64,000 nucleotides of DNA from an uncultured Lachnospiraceae bacterium (GTDB lineage: Bacteria; Bacillota; Clostridia; Lachnospirales; Lachnospiraceae): the NCBI GenBank assembly GCA_900550475.1, contig URSA01000008.1, positions 1-64,000 of the forward strand, in the 5' to 3' direction. Position numbers and translations under genes: made by a program. The notes beneath the pieces are model-generated. The model made no database searches, was not told the DNA's origin, and saw nothing but the letters and a program-made list of their open reading frames with translations. Shown here piece by piece: positions 51,771-61,050 of this stretch (position 1 is the first letter of the stretch; each line of letters opens with the position of its first letter).

Positions 51771-52343
51771 ATGGCCGACTACTGTGCGGCGGAGATACAA
51801 CAAAAGATAGTGCAGATGCTTTCGGAGAAAGAGCATGTTTTTGTGGCAATCGACGGAAGGTGCGCGGCGGGGAAAACCACGCTGGCGCAGGCACTCAACA
51901 AAAGATATGGCTATCCGGTGGTTCACATGGACGATTTCTTCCTGAGCCCCTCACAGCGGACAGAAGAGCGGCTTGCCCGTCCGGGGGGAAATGTGGATTG
52001 GGAACGTTTCCTTGAAGAGGTGGTTCCGGGGGCGTCAGGAGGAAAAGCCTTTTCCTACCGCCCCTATGATTGCGGGAGAGGAGAACTGTCCGAGAGAGTG
52101 GAAATTCCTGCGTGCAGGGTTCTTGTGGCGGAGGGCGCATATGCCTGTCATCCCATGCTGAGAGGGTATTACGATCTTCGCGTTTTTCTTGATGTGGCGC
52201 CGGATGAACAGCAAAAGCGCATTTTACAGCGCGAGGGCGCGGGAAGGGCGGAGCTATTCAAGAGCAGGTGGATTCCTCTCGAGGAACGCTATATAGAAAC
52301 GTTCCATGCGGACGAAACCTGCGAGATGTATTTCCGCGTTTAA
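51771..52343 (+). CDS. Uridine kinase-like P-loop protein
   Basis: A 190-residue P-loop kinase with Walker A DGRCAAGKTTLAQ at about 27-39 and the VHMDDFFLSPSQRTEERL motif that marks this uridine-kinase-related family; VAEGAYACHP and a lid with basic residues near 150-170 follow. The exact substrate is unknown. Starts 14 bp after the MFS gene behind AGGAGAG, so the two probably form one unit (nucleoside or sugar uptake and phosphorylation is a guess). Confidence 0.75.
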   Translation: MADYCAAEIQQKIVQMLSEKEHVFVAIDGRCAAGKTTLAQALNKRYGYPVVHMDDFFLSPSQRTEERLARPGGNVDWERFLEEVVPGASGGKAFSYRPYDCGRGELSERVEIPACRVLVAEGAYACHPMLRGYYDLRVFLDVAPDEQQKRILQREGAGRAELFKSRWIPLEERYIETFHADETCEMYFRV

Positions 52344-52380
52344 ATTTTGTTAAAAATTGATATGCAACTCTTCGAGGGTG

Positions 52381-52389
52381 TGTTATAAT
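52381..52389 (+). promoter_or_regulatory. Extended -10 promoter before the EAL-HDOD gene
   Basis: TGTTATAAT reads as an extended -10 (TGn plus TATAAT, 52384-52389); no good -35 lies at 17 bp. Start would fall near 52396, 53 bp before the next gene. No sigma-28 motif was found. Confidence 0.5.
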
Positions 52390-52448
52390 ATACCATATTA
52401 TCAGCCATGTCTTTACGGCTTTTACAACGGGGAGAAGGAGGGGACTTT

Positions 52449-53696
52449 ATGCTGGTAACGCTGATTCCTTTGTTTGATGAGAGCATGACGGTAAGTGCAT
52501 ACTCTCTGTTTACGCAGAAAAAAAATTATTTTTTGAATCCCAGTTTTCTGGGAACGGGACAGTTTGACGGCGCAGCCCATGTGGACGGACTTGAGGTCAT
52601 AAAAAGTATGGGGATGGATACCATATCGGATGATAAAGAGGTATTTGTGCCGGTGGGCAACATTTCCCTGTTTTCGGATATTTCCGAACAGTGCGATGCG
52701 CCGCACGAGAGAATTGTGCTGCTGGTAGACAGTTCTATTTTGCCGGAGGAGATGTATGTAAAGCGTCTGAGAGAGCTGAAGGAGGCAGGCTACAAGCTCG
52801 CCATGCGCAAGCTTGAGGTTGCCAAGTTTGAGATGTACCGGGAAGTCTTGCTTCTCATGGATTACATTCTTCTGGATCACAAGCGCATTGACATCAGCAA
52901 GGCGAAGATCTATTTCGGTAAGATTTACCCCGACATCAGGCTGTGTGCCGGTAACATCGAAACCATGGAAATATTCGAGAAACTGAAGGAGGAGGGCGGC
53001 TACCAGTTCTACGAGGGAAAGTTTTTCCGTATTCCCATCAACAAGGGCGAGCATGAGGTTTCCCCTCTGAAAGTGAATTACATCCAACTGCTTAATATGG
53101 TAAACAGCGATGATTTTGAGCTGACGGAGGCTGCGGATGTGATCGGGCGTGATACGGCGCTTGTCATTTCCCTTTTAAAGATGGTGAACCGCATGAGCAT
53201 CAATTCCAAGATTACCTCCATACGCCACGCGGCGGCAATGCTGGGTGAGAAGGAACTGAAAAAGTGGCTTATGACCGCGGTGGCGGGCGAGCTCTACACG
53301 GACAAGCCCAATGAGATTACAAGGCTTTCCCTGCTGCGCGCCAAGTTTGCGGAAAATCTGGCTCCCGCATTTTCGCTGGCATCACAGTCCTCCGAGCTGT
53401 TCCTGATGGGACTGTTCTCGGTTCTGGATGTGATCCTTGATCTGCCGATGAAGGAGGCACTGGAGATCGTCAAGGTTTCAAAGAATGTCAGCGATGCGCT
53501 GGTAGACCACAAGGGTGCGTTTGCCCTGCCGCTTGAGTTTATCTCGCGGTATGAAAATGCGGACTGGCAGGAGGTATCCCGTCTGATGGTAGTACACAAT
53601 ATCGAGATGGATACCGTATATAATGCGTACATTGATTCCCTCAGATGGTATCGTGATATGGTCGCGGGGAACGTGGGGCGGCAGGAGCAGAGCTAA
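52449..53696 (+). CDS. EAL-HDOD protein with degenerate EAL domain (YuxH-like)
   Basis: A 415-residue cytoplasmic protein. The N-terminal half resembles the EAL fold of YuxH-type proteins (text DYILLDHKRIDISKAKI near 140-155), but the position of the EAL tripeptide reads AYSLF, without the metal-binding Glu, so phosphodiesterase activity is unlikely. The C-terminal half (about 205-400) is an HDOD domain (LLNMVNSDDFELTEAADVIGRD, LLKMVNRMSINSK, IRHAAAMLGEKELKKWLM). Likely a signalling adaptor. A chemoreceptor follows after 46 bp. Confidence 0.75.
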   Translation: MLVTLIPLFDESMTVSAYSLFTQKKNYFLNPSFLGTGQFDGAAHVDGLEVIKSMGMDTISDDKEVFVPVGNISLFSDISEQCDAPHERIVLLVDSSILPEEMYVKRLRELKEAGYKLAMRKLEVAKFEMYREVLLLMDYILLDHKRIDISKAKIYFGKIYPDIRLCAGNIETMEIFEKLKEEGGYQFYEGKFFRIPINKGEHEVSPLKVNYIQLLNMVNSDDFELTEAADVIGRDTALVISLLKMVNRMSINSKITSIRHAAAMLGEKELKKWLMTAVAGELYTDKPNEITRLSLLRAKFAENLAPAFSLASQSSELFLMGLFSVLDVILDLPMKEALEIVKVSKNVSDALVDHKGAFALPLEFISRYENADWQEVSRLMVVHNIEMDTVYNAYIDSLRWYRDMVAGNVGRQEQS

Positions 53697-53742
53697 GGAT
53701 ATTTTTTGATAAAAACAAAAGAACAAAGAAAGGAAGACACTC

Positions 53743-55044
53743 ATGAGTAGCATTAGTATCAAAGGTATTATTGAAAAAACAAGAAACAAACCGATTGCAC
53801 TGAAACTGAGAAAGGTCATCCGCATTATCGTCGGGTTCTATGTAGTCACCCTGATTATAGCAATTGTCGGTCTTTTCTTTACTCCGACGATTGCCGGAAA
53901 ACTGACGTCAGTAGCGTTGCTTCTGTTGGTCAGCCTGACCGGAATCTTTGCCACGCTGGCATTGGGAACTGGCGTTGCAAACGAAATCGTGAAACCAATC
54001 GAGGAACTGAAGCGCGTGGCGGATGAGTTTGCGGAAGGACATTTTCAGGTGGAGATTAATTACCACTCCGAGGATGAGCTGGGGCAGCTGGCACATAAGT
54101 TCCGCAAGACCTCCAGAATCTTAAGCGAGCTTGTGGAGGATCTGAACTATCTGATCAATGAGATGTCCAAGGGCAATTTTGACGTACATTCCCAGAAGAA
54201 GGATGTTTATGTAGGCGATTTCCAGTCGATCATGGAGCAGTTGATCGGCATGGTGCAGAGCATCAGCAATACGCTCCGGGATGTGAGCGATTCCGCAAAT
54301 CAGGTATCCTGCGGTTCCACGCAGATGGCAGAGAGCGCACAGAGTCTGGCACAGGGTGCTACCGATCAGGCAGCGGCAGTACAGGAGCTTCTTGCTACTG
54401 TGACAGAGGTTACCGGTCAGGTGGAAGAGAATACCAAATCTACGGATCGTGCCCATGACAAGGCAAAGATCGTGGGCAGCGAGGCACTTGCAAGCCAGAA
54501 GAAGATGGGCGAGCTGACACAGGCAATGCAGCGCATCTCCGCTACCAGCGAGGAGCTGAAGGGCGTGATTGCAGAGATCGAGGGAATCGCGGCACAGACC
54601 AACCTGTTGTCCTTAAACGCATCCATCGAGGCTGCAAGAGCAGGAGAGGCAGGAAGGGGCTTTGCGGTTGTGGCAGAGCAGATCAGGAAGCTGGCGGAGG
54701 ACAGCGCACATTCCGCAGAGACCTCCAGAAAGCTGCTTGAGAACTCCCTTAAGGAAGTGGAGAACGGCAATGCTACGACGGCTGAGACCGCAGAGGTTTT
54801 AGGCAGAGTGATCAACGAGCTGGACGGCATCATTGCAGAGGTTGCAAACATCAGAGAGGCTTCCGACAGACAGGCTGTTTCCGTCGAGGAGATCGAGAAG
54901 GGCGTTGAGCAGATCAGCGAGGTAATCCAGACCAACTCTGCAGCAAGCGAGGAGACCTCCGCTACCAGCGAGGAGCTTTCCGCCGAGGCACAGAATCTGG
55001 ATGCGGCAATCAAGCAGTTTATTCTGAGGGATGCTGCCAAGTAA
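53743..55044 (+). CDS. Methyl-accepting chemotaxis protein without periplasmic sensor domain
   Basis: A 433-residue receptor. Two close membrane helices (about 26-48 and 54-78) leave only a few residues outside, so no extracellular ligand domain exists. A HAMP domain follows (PIEELKRVADEFAEGHFQVEI, about 86-140), then the signalling coiled coil with the hairpin tip GIAAQTNLLSLNASIEAARAGEAGRGFAVVA at about 284-314. Adaptation sites rich in Glu and Gln flank it. Sensing is probably cytoplasmic or of membrane energy state. Confidence 0.9.
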   Translation: MSSISIKGIIEKTRNKPIALKLRKVIRIIVGFYVVTLIIAIVGLFFTPTIAGKLTSVALLLLVSLTGIFATLALGTGVANEIVKPIEELKRVADEFAEGHFQVEINYHSEDELGQLAHKFRKTSRILSELVEDLNYLINEMSKGNFDVHSQKKDVYVGDFQSIMEQLIGMVQSISNTLRDVSDSANQVSCGSTQMAESAQSLAQGATDQAAAVQELLATVTEVTGQVEENTKSTDRAHDKAKIVGSEALASQKKMGELTQAMQRISATSEELKGVIAEIEGIAAQTNLLSLNASIEAARAGEAGRGFAVVAEQIRKLAEDSAHSAETSRKLLENSLKEVENGNATTAETAEVLGRVINELDGIIAEVANIREASDRQAVSVEEIEKGVEQISEVIQTNSAASEETSATSEELSAEAQNLDAAIKQFILRDAAK

Positions 55045-55095
55045 GGACGCGGTATCGCAATACAGGACAGTATAGAAGGACAGAGAGGATTTAAA

Positions 55096-56910
55096 ATGTC
55101 AGACATAGACCAGAGCAGAATCAGGAATTTTTGTATAGTTGCCCATATTGATCATGGGAAATCTACCCTGGCCGACAGAATAATAGAAAAAACGGGTCTG
55201 CTCACCAGCAGGGAGATGCAGGCCCAGGTGTTGGATAATATGGATCTGGAGCGGGAGCGCGGCATCACCATCAAGGCGCAGGCTGTGCGCACGGTCTATC
55301 AGGCGAAGGATGGTCACGAATACATCTTCAACCTGATCGACACGCCGGGACATGTTGACTTTAACTACGAGGTCAGCAGGTCTCTGGCGGCCTGCGACGG
55401 AGCCATTCTTGTTGTGGATGCGGCGCAGGGAATCGAGGCGCAGACTCTTGCCAATGTTTATCTGGCACTGGATCATAATCTGGATGTGTTTCCGGTGATC
55501 AACAAGATTGATCTACCCAGCGCGCAGCCGGAGAAGGTGATTGAGGAAATTGAGGATGTGATCGGAATTGAGGCGCAGGATGCACCGTTAATCTCGGCTA
55601 AGAACGGTATCGGGATCGATGAGGTGCTGGAAGCGATCGTGCAGAAGATTCCCGCTCCTGTGGGGGATCCCGGCGCGCCGCTGCAGGCGCTTATTTTTGA
55701 CTCCATCTATGATCCGTACAAGGGCGTGATCGTCTTTGTCCGTGTGAAGGAAGGCTGCGTGAAAAAGGGCACCACCATACGGATGATGGCGACGAAGGCT
55801 GTGGAGGAAGTGGTGGAGGTAGGCTATTTTGGTGCAGGACAGTTTATCCCCTGCGAGGAGCTGACGGCAGGTATGGTAGGCTACGTCACGGCGTCCATCA
55901 AGAACGTGAAGGATACCGCAGTGGGAGATACCGTGACGGATCAGAACAATCCCTGCAGCGAGCCGCTTCCCGGCTACAAGAAGGTAAACTCCATGGTTTA
56001 TTGCGGCATGTATCCGGCAGACGGAGCGAAGTACCCCGATCTGCGGGATGCGCTGGAAAAACTGCAGTTAAACGACGCCTCGCTGAATTATGAACCCGAG
56101 ACCTCCATTGCACTGGGCTTTGGTTTCAGGTGCGGTTTTCTCGGTCTTCTGCACCTTGAGATCATTCAGGAGAGACTGGAGAGGGAGTATAATCTGGATC
56201 TGGTCACCACAGCTCCCGGAGTTGTCTATAAGGTTCACAAGACGAACGGCGAGGTGATCGAGCTGACTAATCCCTCCAATCTGCCGGATCCTTCGGAGAT
56301 CGAGTATATGGAGGAACCCATCGTCAGTGCGGAAATTATGGTGACAACCGAATTTATCGGTCCTATCATGGAGCTTTGTCAGGAGAGGCGCGGACGCTAC
56401 CTTGGCATGGAATACATGGAGGAAACCAGAGCGCTGTTGAAGTATGAGCTTCCTTTAAATGAGATTATCTATGATTTTTTTGATGCGCTGAAATCCCGCT
56501 CCAGAGGTTATGCCTCCTTTGATTATGATCTGAAAGGGTATGAGCAGAGCAGGCTGGTAAAGCTTGATATTCTGATCAACAAGGAGGAAGTGGATGCGCT
56601 TTCCTTCATCGTACATGCGGACAGCGCCTACGAGCGCGGCCGGAAGATGTGCGAGAAGTTGAAGGATGAGATTCCACGCCATCTTTTTGAAATTCCCATT
56701 CAGGCTGCGGTGGGCGGCAAGGTCATCGCGCGGGAGACGGTAAAGGCCATGCGCAAGGATGTGCTGGCAAAGTGCTACGGCGGCGACATTACCCGTAAGA
56801 AGAAGCTGTTGGAAAAACAGAAAGAGGGTAAGAAGCGCATGCGCCAGATCGGCAATGTAGAGATTCCGCAGAAAGCATTTATGAGTGTTCTCAAGCTGGA
56901 TGATAAATAA
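55096..56910 (+). CDS. lepA: Elongation factor 4 (LepA)
   Basis: A 604-residue translational GTPase with G1 AHIDHGKST at about 15-23, DTPGHVDF and NKIDLPSA motifs, EF-G-like domains II, III and V, and the LepA-specific C-terminal domain (VKAMRKDVLAKCYGGDITRKKKLLEKQKEGKKRM). Full family length. Directly followed by hemW, a common Firmicutes arrangement. Confidence 0.97.
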   Translation: MSDIDQSRIRNFCIVAHIDHGKSTLADRIIEKTGLLTSREMQAQVLDNMDLERERGITIKAQAVRTVYQAKDGHEYIFNLIDTPGHVDFNYEVSRSLAACDGAILVVDAAQGIEAQTLANVYLALDHNLDVFPVINKIDLPSAQPEKVIEEIEDVIGIEAQDAPLISAKNGIGIDEVLEAIVQKIPAPVGDPGAPLQALIFDSIYDPYKGVIVFVRVKEGCVKKGTTIRMMATKAVEEVVEVGYFGAGQFIPCEELTAGMVGYVTASIKNVKDTAVGDTVTDQNNPCSEPLPGYKKVNSMVYCGMYPADGAKYPDLRDALEKLQLNDASLNYEPETSIALGFGFRCGFLGLLHLEIIQERLEREYNLDLVTTAPGVVYKVHKTNGEVIELTNPSNLPDPSEIEYMEEPIVSAEIMVTTEFIGPIMELCQERRGRYLGMEYMEETRALLKYELPLNEIIYDFFDALKSRSRGYASFDYDLKGYEQSRLVKLDILINKEEVDALSFIVHADSAYERGRKMCEKLKDEIPRHLFEIPIQAAVGGKVIARETVKAMRKDVLAKCYGGDITRKKKLLEKQKEGKKRMRQIGNVEIPQKAFMSVLKLDDK

Positions 56911-56920
56911 CAGGCATATC

Positions 56921-58141
56921 ATGAAGTCAATCAGTATCTATATTCATATTCCATTTTGTGTAAAAAAATGTAATTACTGCGATTTCCTTTCTGCACCGGC
57001 AGGCCGTCCGGTGCAGGAGGCTTATTTGCGTACCCTTGAGGAGGAGATCCGGTCGGAGGCGAAGCACTATGCGGACTACCGGGTGGATACCGTCTTTGTG
57101 GGCGGCGGGACACCGACGGCGGTAGACCCGGAGGCACTCTGCAAAGTTCTTACCGCAGTAAAAGAATCCTTCTTTCTTGCGAAGGGCGCGGAGGTGACGG
57201 TGGAGGCAAACCCCGGGACGGTGAACCGGGATACACTTTTCATGCTCAGAAATGCCGGTGTGAACCGGCTGAGTATCGGATTACAGTCCACGGACGGAGA
57301 GGAGCTTTCCCTTTTGGGGAGAATCCATACCTATGAGGATTTTCTTGCCACATACCATCTGGCGGTAGAGGCGGGCTTTCGCAATCTGAACGTGGATCTG
57401 ATGATGGCGCTTCCGGGGCAGTGTGTCTGCGACTATGAAAAGACGCTGAGGCGCATTCTGTCCTTACAGCCCCTGCCCACCCATATCTCCGCATACAGTC
57501 TGATCATTGAGGAAGGCACGCCGTTTTTTGAACGGTACGGGGAACAGAGCAGGGAGATGGAGCGGACGGGGGAGGCTGCCGTGTTCAAGGCGCCGGAGGG
57601 CGGCATGTGCCCGGAAACGCCCAAGGAAAGGCAGAACCGCCTGCCGGATGAGGAGGAAGAGCGGATGATGGACGCGCTCACCGAAAAGCTGCTTTTACAG
57701 GCGGGATACAGAAGGTATGAAATTTCTAACTATTGTTTGGATGGCTTTGCCTGCAAGCACAACACTGTGTACTGGAGGCGGGGAAACTATGTGGGATTTG
57801 GGCTGGGTGCCGCATCCTTGGTGGAAAATGTCAGATTCCGCAACGCGGACAAGCTTTCGGATTATCTGGATGCCCCATGCAAAACAGCGGAACGCACGCC
57901 TTTAAGTATACCGGAACAGATGGCGGAGTTTTTGTTTCTGGGACTGCGCCTGACGGATGGCGTTTCCAAATCGCGGTTTGCAGAGTGCTTTGGCGTCTCC
58001 ATGGAGGAGGTATACGGGGAGGTTCTGCAAAAGAATGCGATGGACGGACTGCTTGAAAACGGGGAGCGGGTCTTTCTGACAGAGCGGGGCAGGGATGTGA
58101 GCAACTACGTCATGGCACAATTTTTGCTGGATGATTATTGA
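56921..58141 (+). CDS. hemW: Heme chaperone / radical-SAM protein HemW
   Basis: A 406-residue radical-SAM protein. The 4Fe-4S cluster motif CxxxCxxC is Cys13, Cys17 and Cys20; VFVGGGTPT and the NPGT glycine-rich SAM region follow. HemW is a heme chaperone related to coproporphyrinogen oxidase HemN. There is a polar stretch of about 30 residues around 205-240 that seems longer than in typical members. ATG 56921 gives the conserved MKSISIYIHIPFC start; a weak site CAGG precedes it. Start 10 bp after lepA. Confidence 0.93.
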   Translation: MKSISIYIHIPFCVKKCNYCDFLSAPAGRPVQEAYLRTLEEEIRSEAKHYADYRVDTVFVGGGTPTAVDPEALCKVLTAVKESFFLAKGAEVTVEANPGTVNRDTLFMLRNAGVNRLSIGLQSTDGEELSLLGRIHTYEDFLATYHLAVEAGFRNLNVDLMMALPGQCVCDYEKTLRRILSLQPLPTHISAYSLIIEEGTPFFERYGEQSREMERTGEAAVFKAPEGGMCPETPKERQNRLPDEEEERMMDALTEKLLLQAGYRRYEISNYCLDGFACKHNTVYWRRGNYVGFGLGAASLVENVRFRNADKLSDYLDAPCKTAERTPLSIPEQMAEFLFLGLRLTDGVSKSRFAECFGVSMEEVYGEVLQKNAMDGLLENGERVFLTERGRDVSNYVMAQFLLDDY

Positions 58142-58150
58142 GTGGAAAGG

Positions 58151-58179
58151 CACTGCGGGGACGGTTGAGACATAGAATA
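58151..58179 (+). promoter_or_regulatory. Sigma-K-like promoter upstream of sigK
   Basis: CACT (58151-58154), 16 bp, CATAGAATA (58171-58179) fits the mother-cell sigma-K pattern (mACm, 16-17 bp, CATAnnnTA) with one -35 mismatch. It lies 27 bp before the sigK start, so sigma-K may transcribe its own gene. Pattern match only. Confidence 0.35.
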
Positions 58180-58205
58180 TTATAAATCTGCTTTGGAGGG
58201 TCGTT

Positions 58206-58850
58206 TTGAAAACTTTCAAAAAGCCTTTATCCGCAGAGGAAGAAGCCAGATATGTCCGCGCACTGCAGGAGGGAAGCAGAGAAGAAGCCGCAAAAGCCAA
58301 GGAAGTCCTGATTGAACACAACCTGCGTCTTGTGGCACACATTGCAAAAAAGTACCAGAACGTGGAGGAGGACATGGAGGATCTGATTTCCATCGGCACG
58401 ATCGGACTGATCAAGGCGGTGGACACGTTTGATGCGGGAAAGGGCAGACTGGCGACCTACGCCTGCCGCTGCATTGACAACGAGCTTTTGATGATGCTGC
58501 GCGCCAGAAAGAAGGTCTCCAAAGAGATCTCACTCTACGAGCCCATCGGCACGGATAAGGAAGGGAATGAAATCAACCTTCTGGATGTGATAGAGGGACA
58601 GCAGACGGATGTGGTGGACCGACTTACCCTGTGCGAGAATCTGCATAGGATGTTTTTTCTTCTGGATCATTGCCTGACACAGCGTGAACGGGAAATTTTG
58701 TTCCTGCGGTACGGGATTATGGGTGGAAAAGAACAGACCCAGAGCGAGATTGGAAAAAAACTCGGTATTTCGCGAAGTTATGTTTCGCGTATTGAAAAGA
58801 AAGCATTATTAAAACTGCAGGAAGAATTTGAAAAACCGTTTGCTATATGA
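58206..58850 (+). CDS. sigK: Sporulation sigma factor SigK, no pro-sequence
   Basis: A 214-residue sporulation sigma factor that starts directly with the mature SigK-type text (FKKPLSAEEEARYV), after TTG behind GGAGGGTC. Region 2 (DLISIGTIGLIKAVDTFDAGKGRLATYACRCIDNELLMMLR) and region 4 (LTQREREILFLRYGI, SRSYVSRIEKKALLK) are complete. The frame upstream closes at a stop (58173-58175) without a hydrophobic pro-peptide, and no skin element interrupts the gene. Other spore sigma factors (SigE, SigF and SigG) differ in N-terminal text. It implies sporulation potential, unless repurposed. Confidence 0.85.
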   Translation: MKTFKKPLSAEEEARYVRALQEGSREEAAKAKEVLIEHNLRLVAHIAKKYQNVEEDMEDLISIGTIGLIKAVDTFDAGKGRLATYACRCIDNELLMMLRARKKVSKEISLYEPIGTDKEGNEINLLDVIEGQQTDVVDRLTLCENLHRMFFLLDHCLTQREREILFLRYGIMGGKEQTQSEIGKKLGISRSYVSRIEKKALLKLQEEFEKPFAI

Positions 58851-58856
58851 TATACT
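58828..58856 (+). promoter_or_regulatory. Sigma-A-type promoter of the HD-domain gene and pilT
   Basis: TTGAAA (58828-58833), 17 bp, TATACT (58851-58856). The -35 lies inside the last codons of sigK, and the -10 starts right after its stop codon. Drives the HD-domain gene (30 bp later) and, 15 bp beyond that, pilT. Confidence 0.7.
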
Positions 58857-58886
58857 GAAACGTGTATTGTTCAAGGGGGTAACGAA

Positions 58887-59951
58887 ATGCATTTTTTACA
58901 GACAGATCACCTGAAGCCCGGTGTGCGGCTTGCGGGTGCGATTTACGGTAAGCAGGGAGAGATTTTATTTGAGCGCGGCAGCCGGCTGACAGAGCAGGGT
59001 GTGGATCACATCAGCCGGCTGAAGGTGTTTGGCGTACCTGTTCTGGACGCTGCGGAGCCTGCGCCTCCCATGACGGAGCAGGAGCAGGAGCTGGAAAATT
59101 TCAGGGCGGTCACGGCGGCTGCCGTGCAGGAGGAATTGGACGGCATTCTGCGCACAAAACGGGCAAACCGCCTGACGACCGTGGCGGAGAATATTATTCA
59201 CAGTTACGGTTATCTGGAGAAGCGGATCGAATTTTTGCAGGACGTCCGCAGCCGGGAGGATTTTGTCTGCAAGCATATGCTCAATGCGTCGATTCTGTGC
59301 ACTATGATTTCCCATATTATGAATGTGAGGCTGGATGAACAGCTCGCAACGGTGCAGGCGGCGTTATTGCATGATGTCGGCAGACTGGCGATGGCGGATC
59401 GCGCCTTCGAGGTGGGAGATTCCATGCAGGAGGCGGAAGGGGTCTTGAGAGATGCGCAGATAAGCATGCATCCTCTGATCGAAGCCATTCTTCCGGAGGG
59501 AAAGGTGGTCCGCAGGATCTGTGTGCAGGCACAGCAGGCAATCGACCGTATGGAGCAGGAGGATGTGCAGGAGGCAAAGCATGTGACCGGCGCCAAGATT
59601 CTTGCGGTGGCGGATATGTACGACCGCATGACGGCGATGGGGCAGTGGAACATGCCGATGTCGGCAGTGGCGGTACTGAAGCATATGCGGAAGTATCCGA
59701 AGTGTTTTGATGCATCCGTGCTGGATGCGCTGACAAATAGCATTCATTTTCTGAAACCCGGGGACAGTGTGGTGCTGACTACGGGGGAGAAGGCACTGGT
59801 GATACAGGAGAATCAGGCGGATGTTCTGCGTCCCGTGGTCATCAGCATTGCCGACAACAGCATTATCGATCTTGGGGACAGAAAGGCGTACGGGGATATT
59901 GAAGTGGAGGATGTTCTCAAGACTTTGGACAACCGGGTAAAAATACAGTAA
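58887..59951 (+). CDS. Degenerate HD-GYP domain protein
   Basis: A 354-residue cytoplasmic protein with the layout of HD-GYP c-di-GMP phosphodiesterases: an N-terminal LKPGVRLAGAIY region (about 9-20) and a helical HD domain from about 130. The HD pair is present (LLHDVGRLA, near 152), as are MHPLI and KILAVADMYDRMTA, but the GYP motif and the preceding HHE histidines are missing, so hydrolysis of c-di-GMP is doubtful. A binding or regulatory role, possibly for the next gene pilT, is inference. It shares a promoter with pilT. Confidence 0.7.
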   Translation: MHFLQTDHLKPGVRLAGAIYGKQGEILFERGSRLTEQGVDHISRLKVFGVPVLDAAEPAPPMTEQEQELENFRAVTAAAVQEELDGILRTKRANRLTTVAENIIHSYGYLEKRIEFLQDVRSREDFVCKHMLNASILCTMISHIMNVRLDEQLATVQAALLHDVGRLAMADRAFEVGDSMQEAEGVLRDAQISMHPLIEAILPEGKVVRRICVQAQQAIDRMEQEDVQEAKHVTGAKILAVADMYDRMTAMGQWNMPMSAVAVLKHMRKYPKCFDASVLDALTNSIHFLKPGDSVVLTTGEKALVIQENQADVLRPVVISIADNSIIDLGDRKAYGDIEVEDVLKTLDNRVKIQ

Positions 59952-59966
59952 AAAGGAGATATGGGG

Positions 59967-61022
59967 ATGCCTGAGATAAGGGAAATATTGGAGAAAGCAA
60001 AGGCGGCAGGAGCGTCGGACGTACATATTACGGTGGGTATTCCGCCCAAGATGCGCGTCAACGGCAAACTGATCACTATGTCGGAGTACAACAGACTGCT
60101 TCCGGCGGATACGCTGGAGATCGTGTTGAATATTATGACGGAGAATCAGCGCAACCGGTTTGAGGAAAGGGGAGAGTACGATATGTCCTTCTCCATCCCC
60201 GATCTGGGACGCTATCGTGTCAATGCATATAAACAGAGAGGTTCTGTGGCGCTGGCATTCCGTCTGGTGGGAACCAAGGTTCCTTCACCGGAGGAGCTTG
60301 GCGTGCCGGAATCCGTGATTGACCTTTACCAGAGGAAGAGGGGGCTGGTGCTGGTAACGGGACCTACCGGAAGCGGTAAGTCCACCACGCTGGCGGCAAT
60401 CATTGACAAGATCAACAACTGCCGGGATGCCCATGTGATCACGCTGGAGGATCCTATCGAGTATCTCCATCAGCACAAGATGGCGATGGTCAACCAGAGG
60501 GAGATCGGACTGGACTCTGACAATTACGCAAACGCCCTCAGGGCAGCACTCCGTGAGGATCCCGATGTGATTCTGGTGGGAGAGATGCGTGACCTGGAGA
60601 CGATCAGCGTTGCCATTACCGCAGCGGAGACCGGACATCTGGTGCTGTCCACGCTGCATACCATCGGCGCGGCAAGTACAGTGGATCGTATCATCGACGT
60701 ATTCCCGCCCCATCAACAGCAGCAGATAAGGGTGCAGCTCTCCAACGTGCTGGAGGCTGTCATTTCCCAGCAGCTCATTCCCACCTCGGACGGCAAGGGG
60801 CGTGTGGCGGCATTTGAGGTTATGCATGCAAACCATGCGGTGCGCAACCTGATTCGCGAGGGAAAGTCCCACCAGCTCACCTCCGTAATGCAGACAAACC
60901 GGAAGCTCGGCATGATCACCATGGACGAGGCAATCCAGCAGCTTTATTTCACCGGACGGATCAGCCGCGACATGGCGGTTCAGTTTGCACAGGATCCGGA
61001 CGGCATGGAGACCAAAATCTGA
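59967..61022 (+). CDS. pilT: Type IV pilus retraction ATPase PilT
   Basis: A 351-residue hexameric retraction motor. N-terminal PAS-like part, Walker A GPTGSGKS at about 132-139, Asp box TLEDPIEYLH, Walker B-like VILVGEMRDLETI, and the HLVLSTLHT His box are intact. The C-terminal AIRxxx-type retraction motif is not obvious. GGAG (59955-59958) favours ATG 59967 over ATG 59961. No zinc-binding insertion of the PilB/GspE type is present, so it is PilT and not the missing extension motor. Confidence 0.95.
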   Translation: MPEIREILEKAKAAGASDVHITVGIPPKMRVNGKLITMSEYNRLLPADTLEIVLNIMTENQRNRFEERGEYDMSFSIPDLGRYRVNAYKQRGSVALAFRLVGTKVPSPEELGVPESVIDLYQRKRGLVLVTGPTGSGKSTTLAAIIDKINNCRDAHVITLEDPIEYLHQHKMAMVNQREIGLDSDNYANALRAALREDPDVILVGEMRDLETISVAITAAETGHLVLSTLHTIGAASTVDRIIDVFPPHQQQQIRVQLSNVLEAVISQQLIPTSDGKGRVAAFEVMHANHAVRNLIREGKSHQLTSVMQTNRKLGMITMDEAIQQLYFTGRISRDMAVQFAQDPDGMETKI

Positions 61023-61050
61023 TCTTTTCGCATTTCTTTCCACCTCGGGG

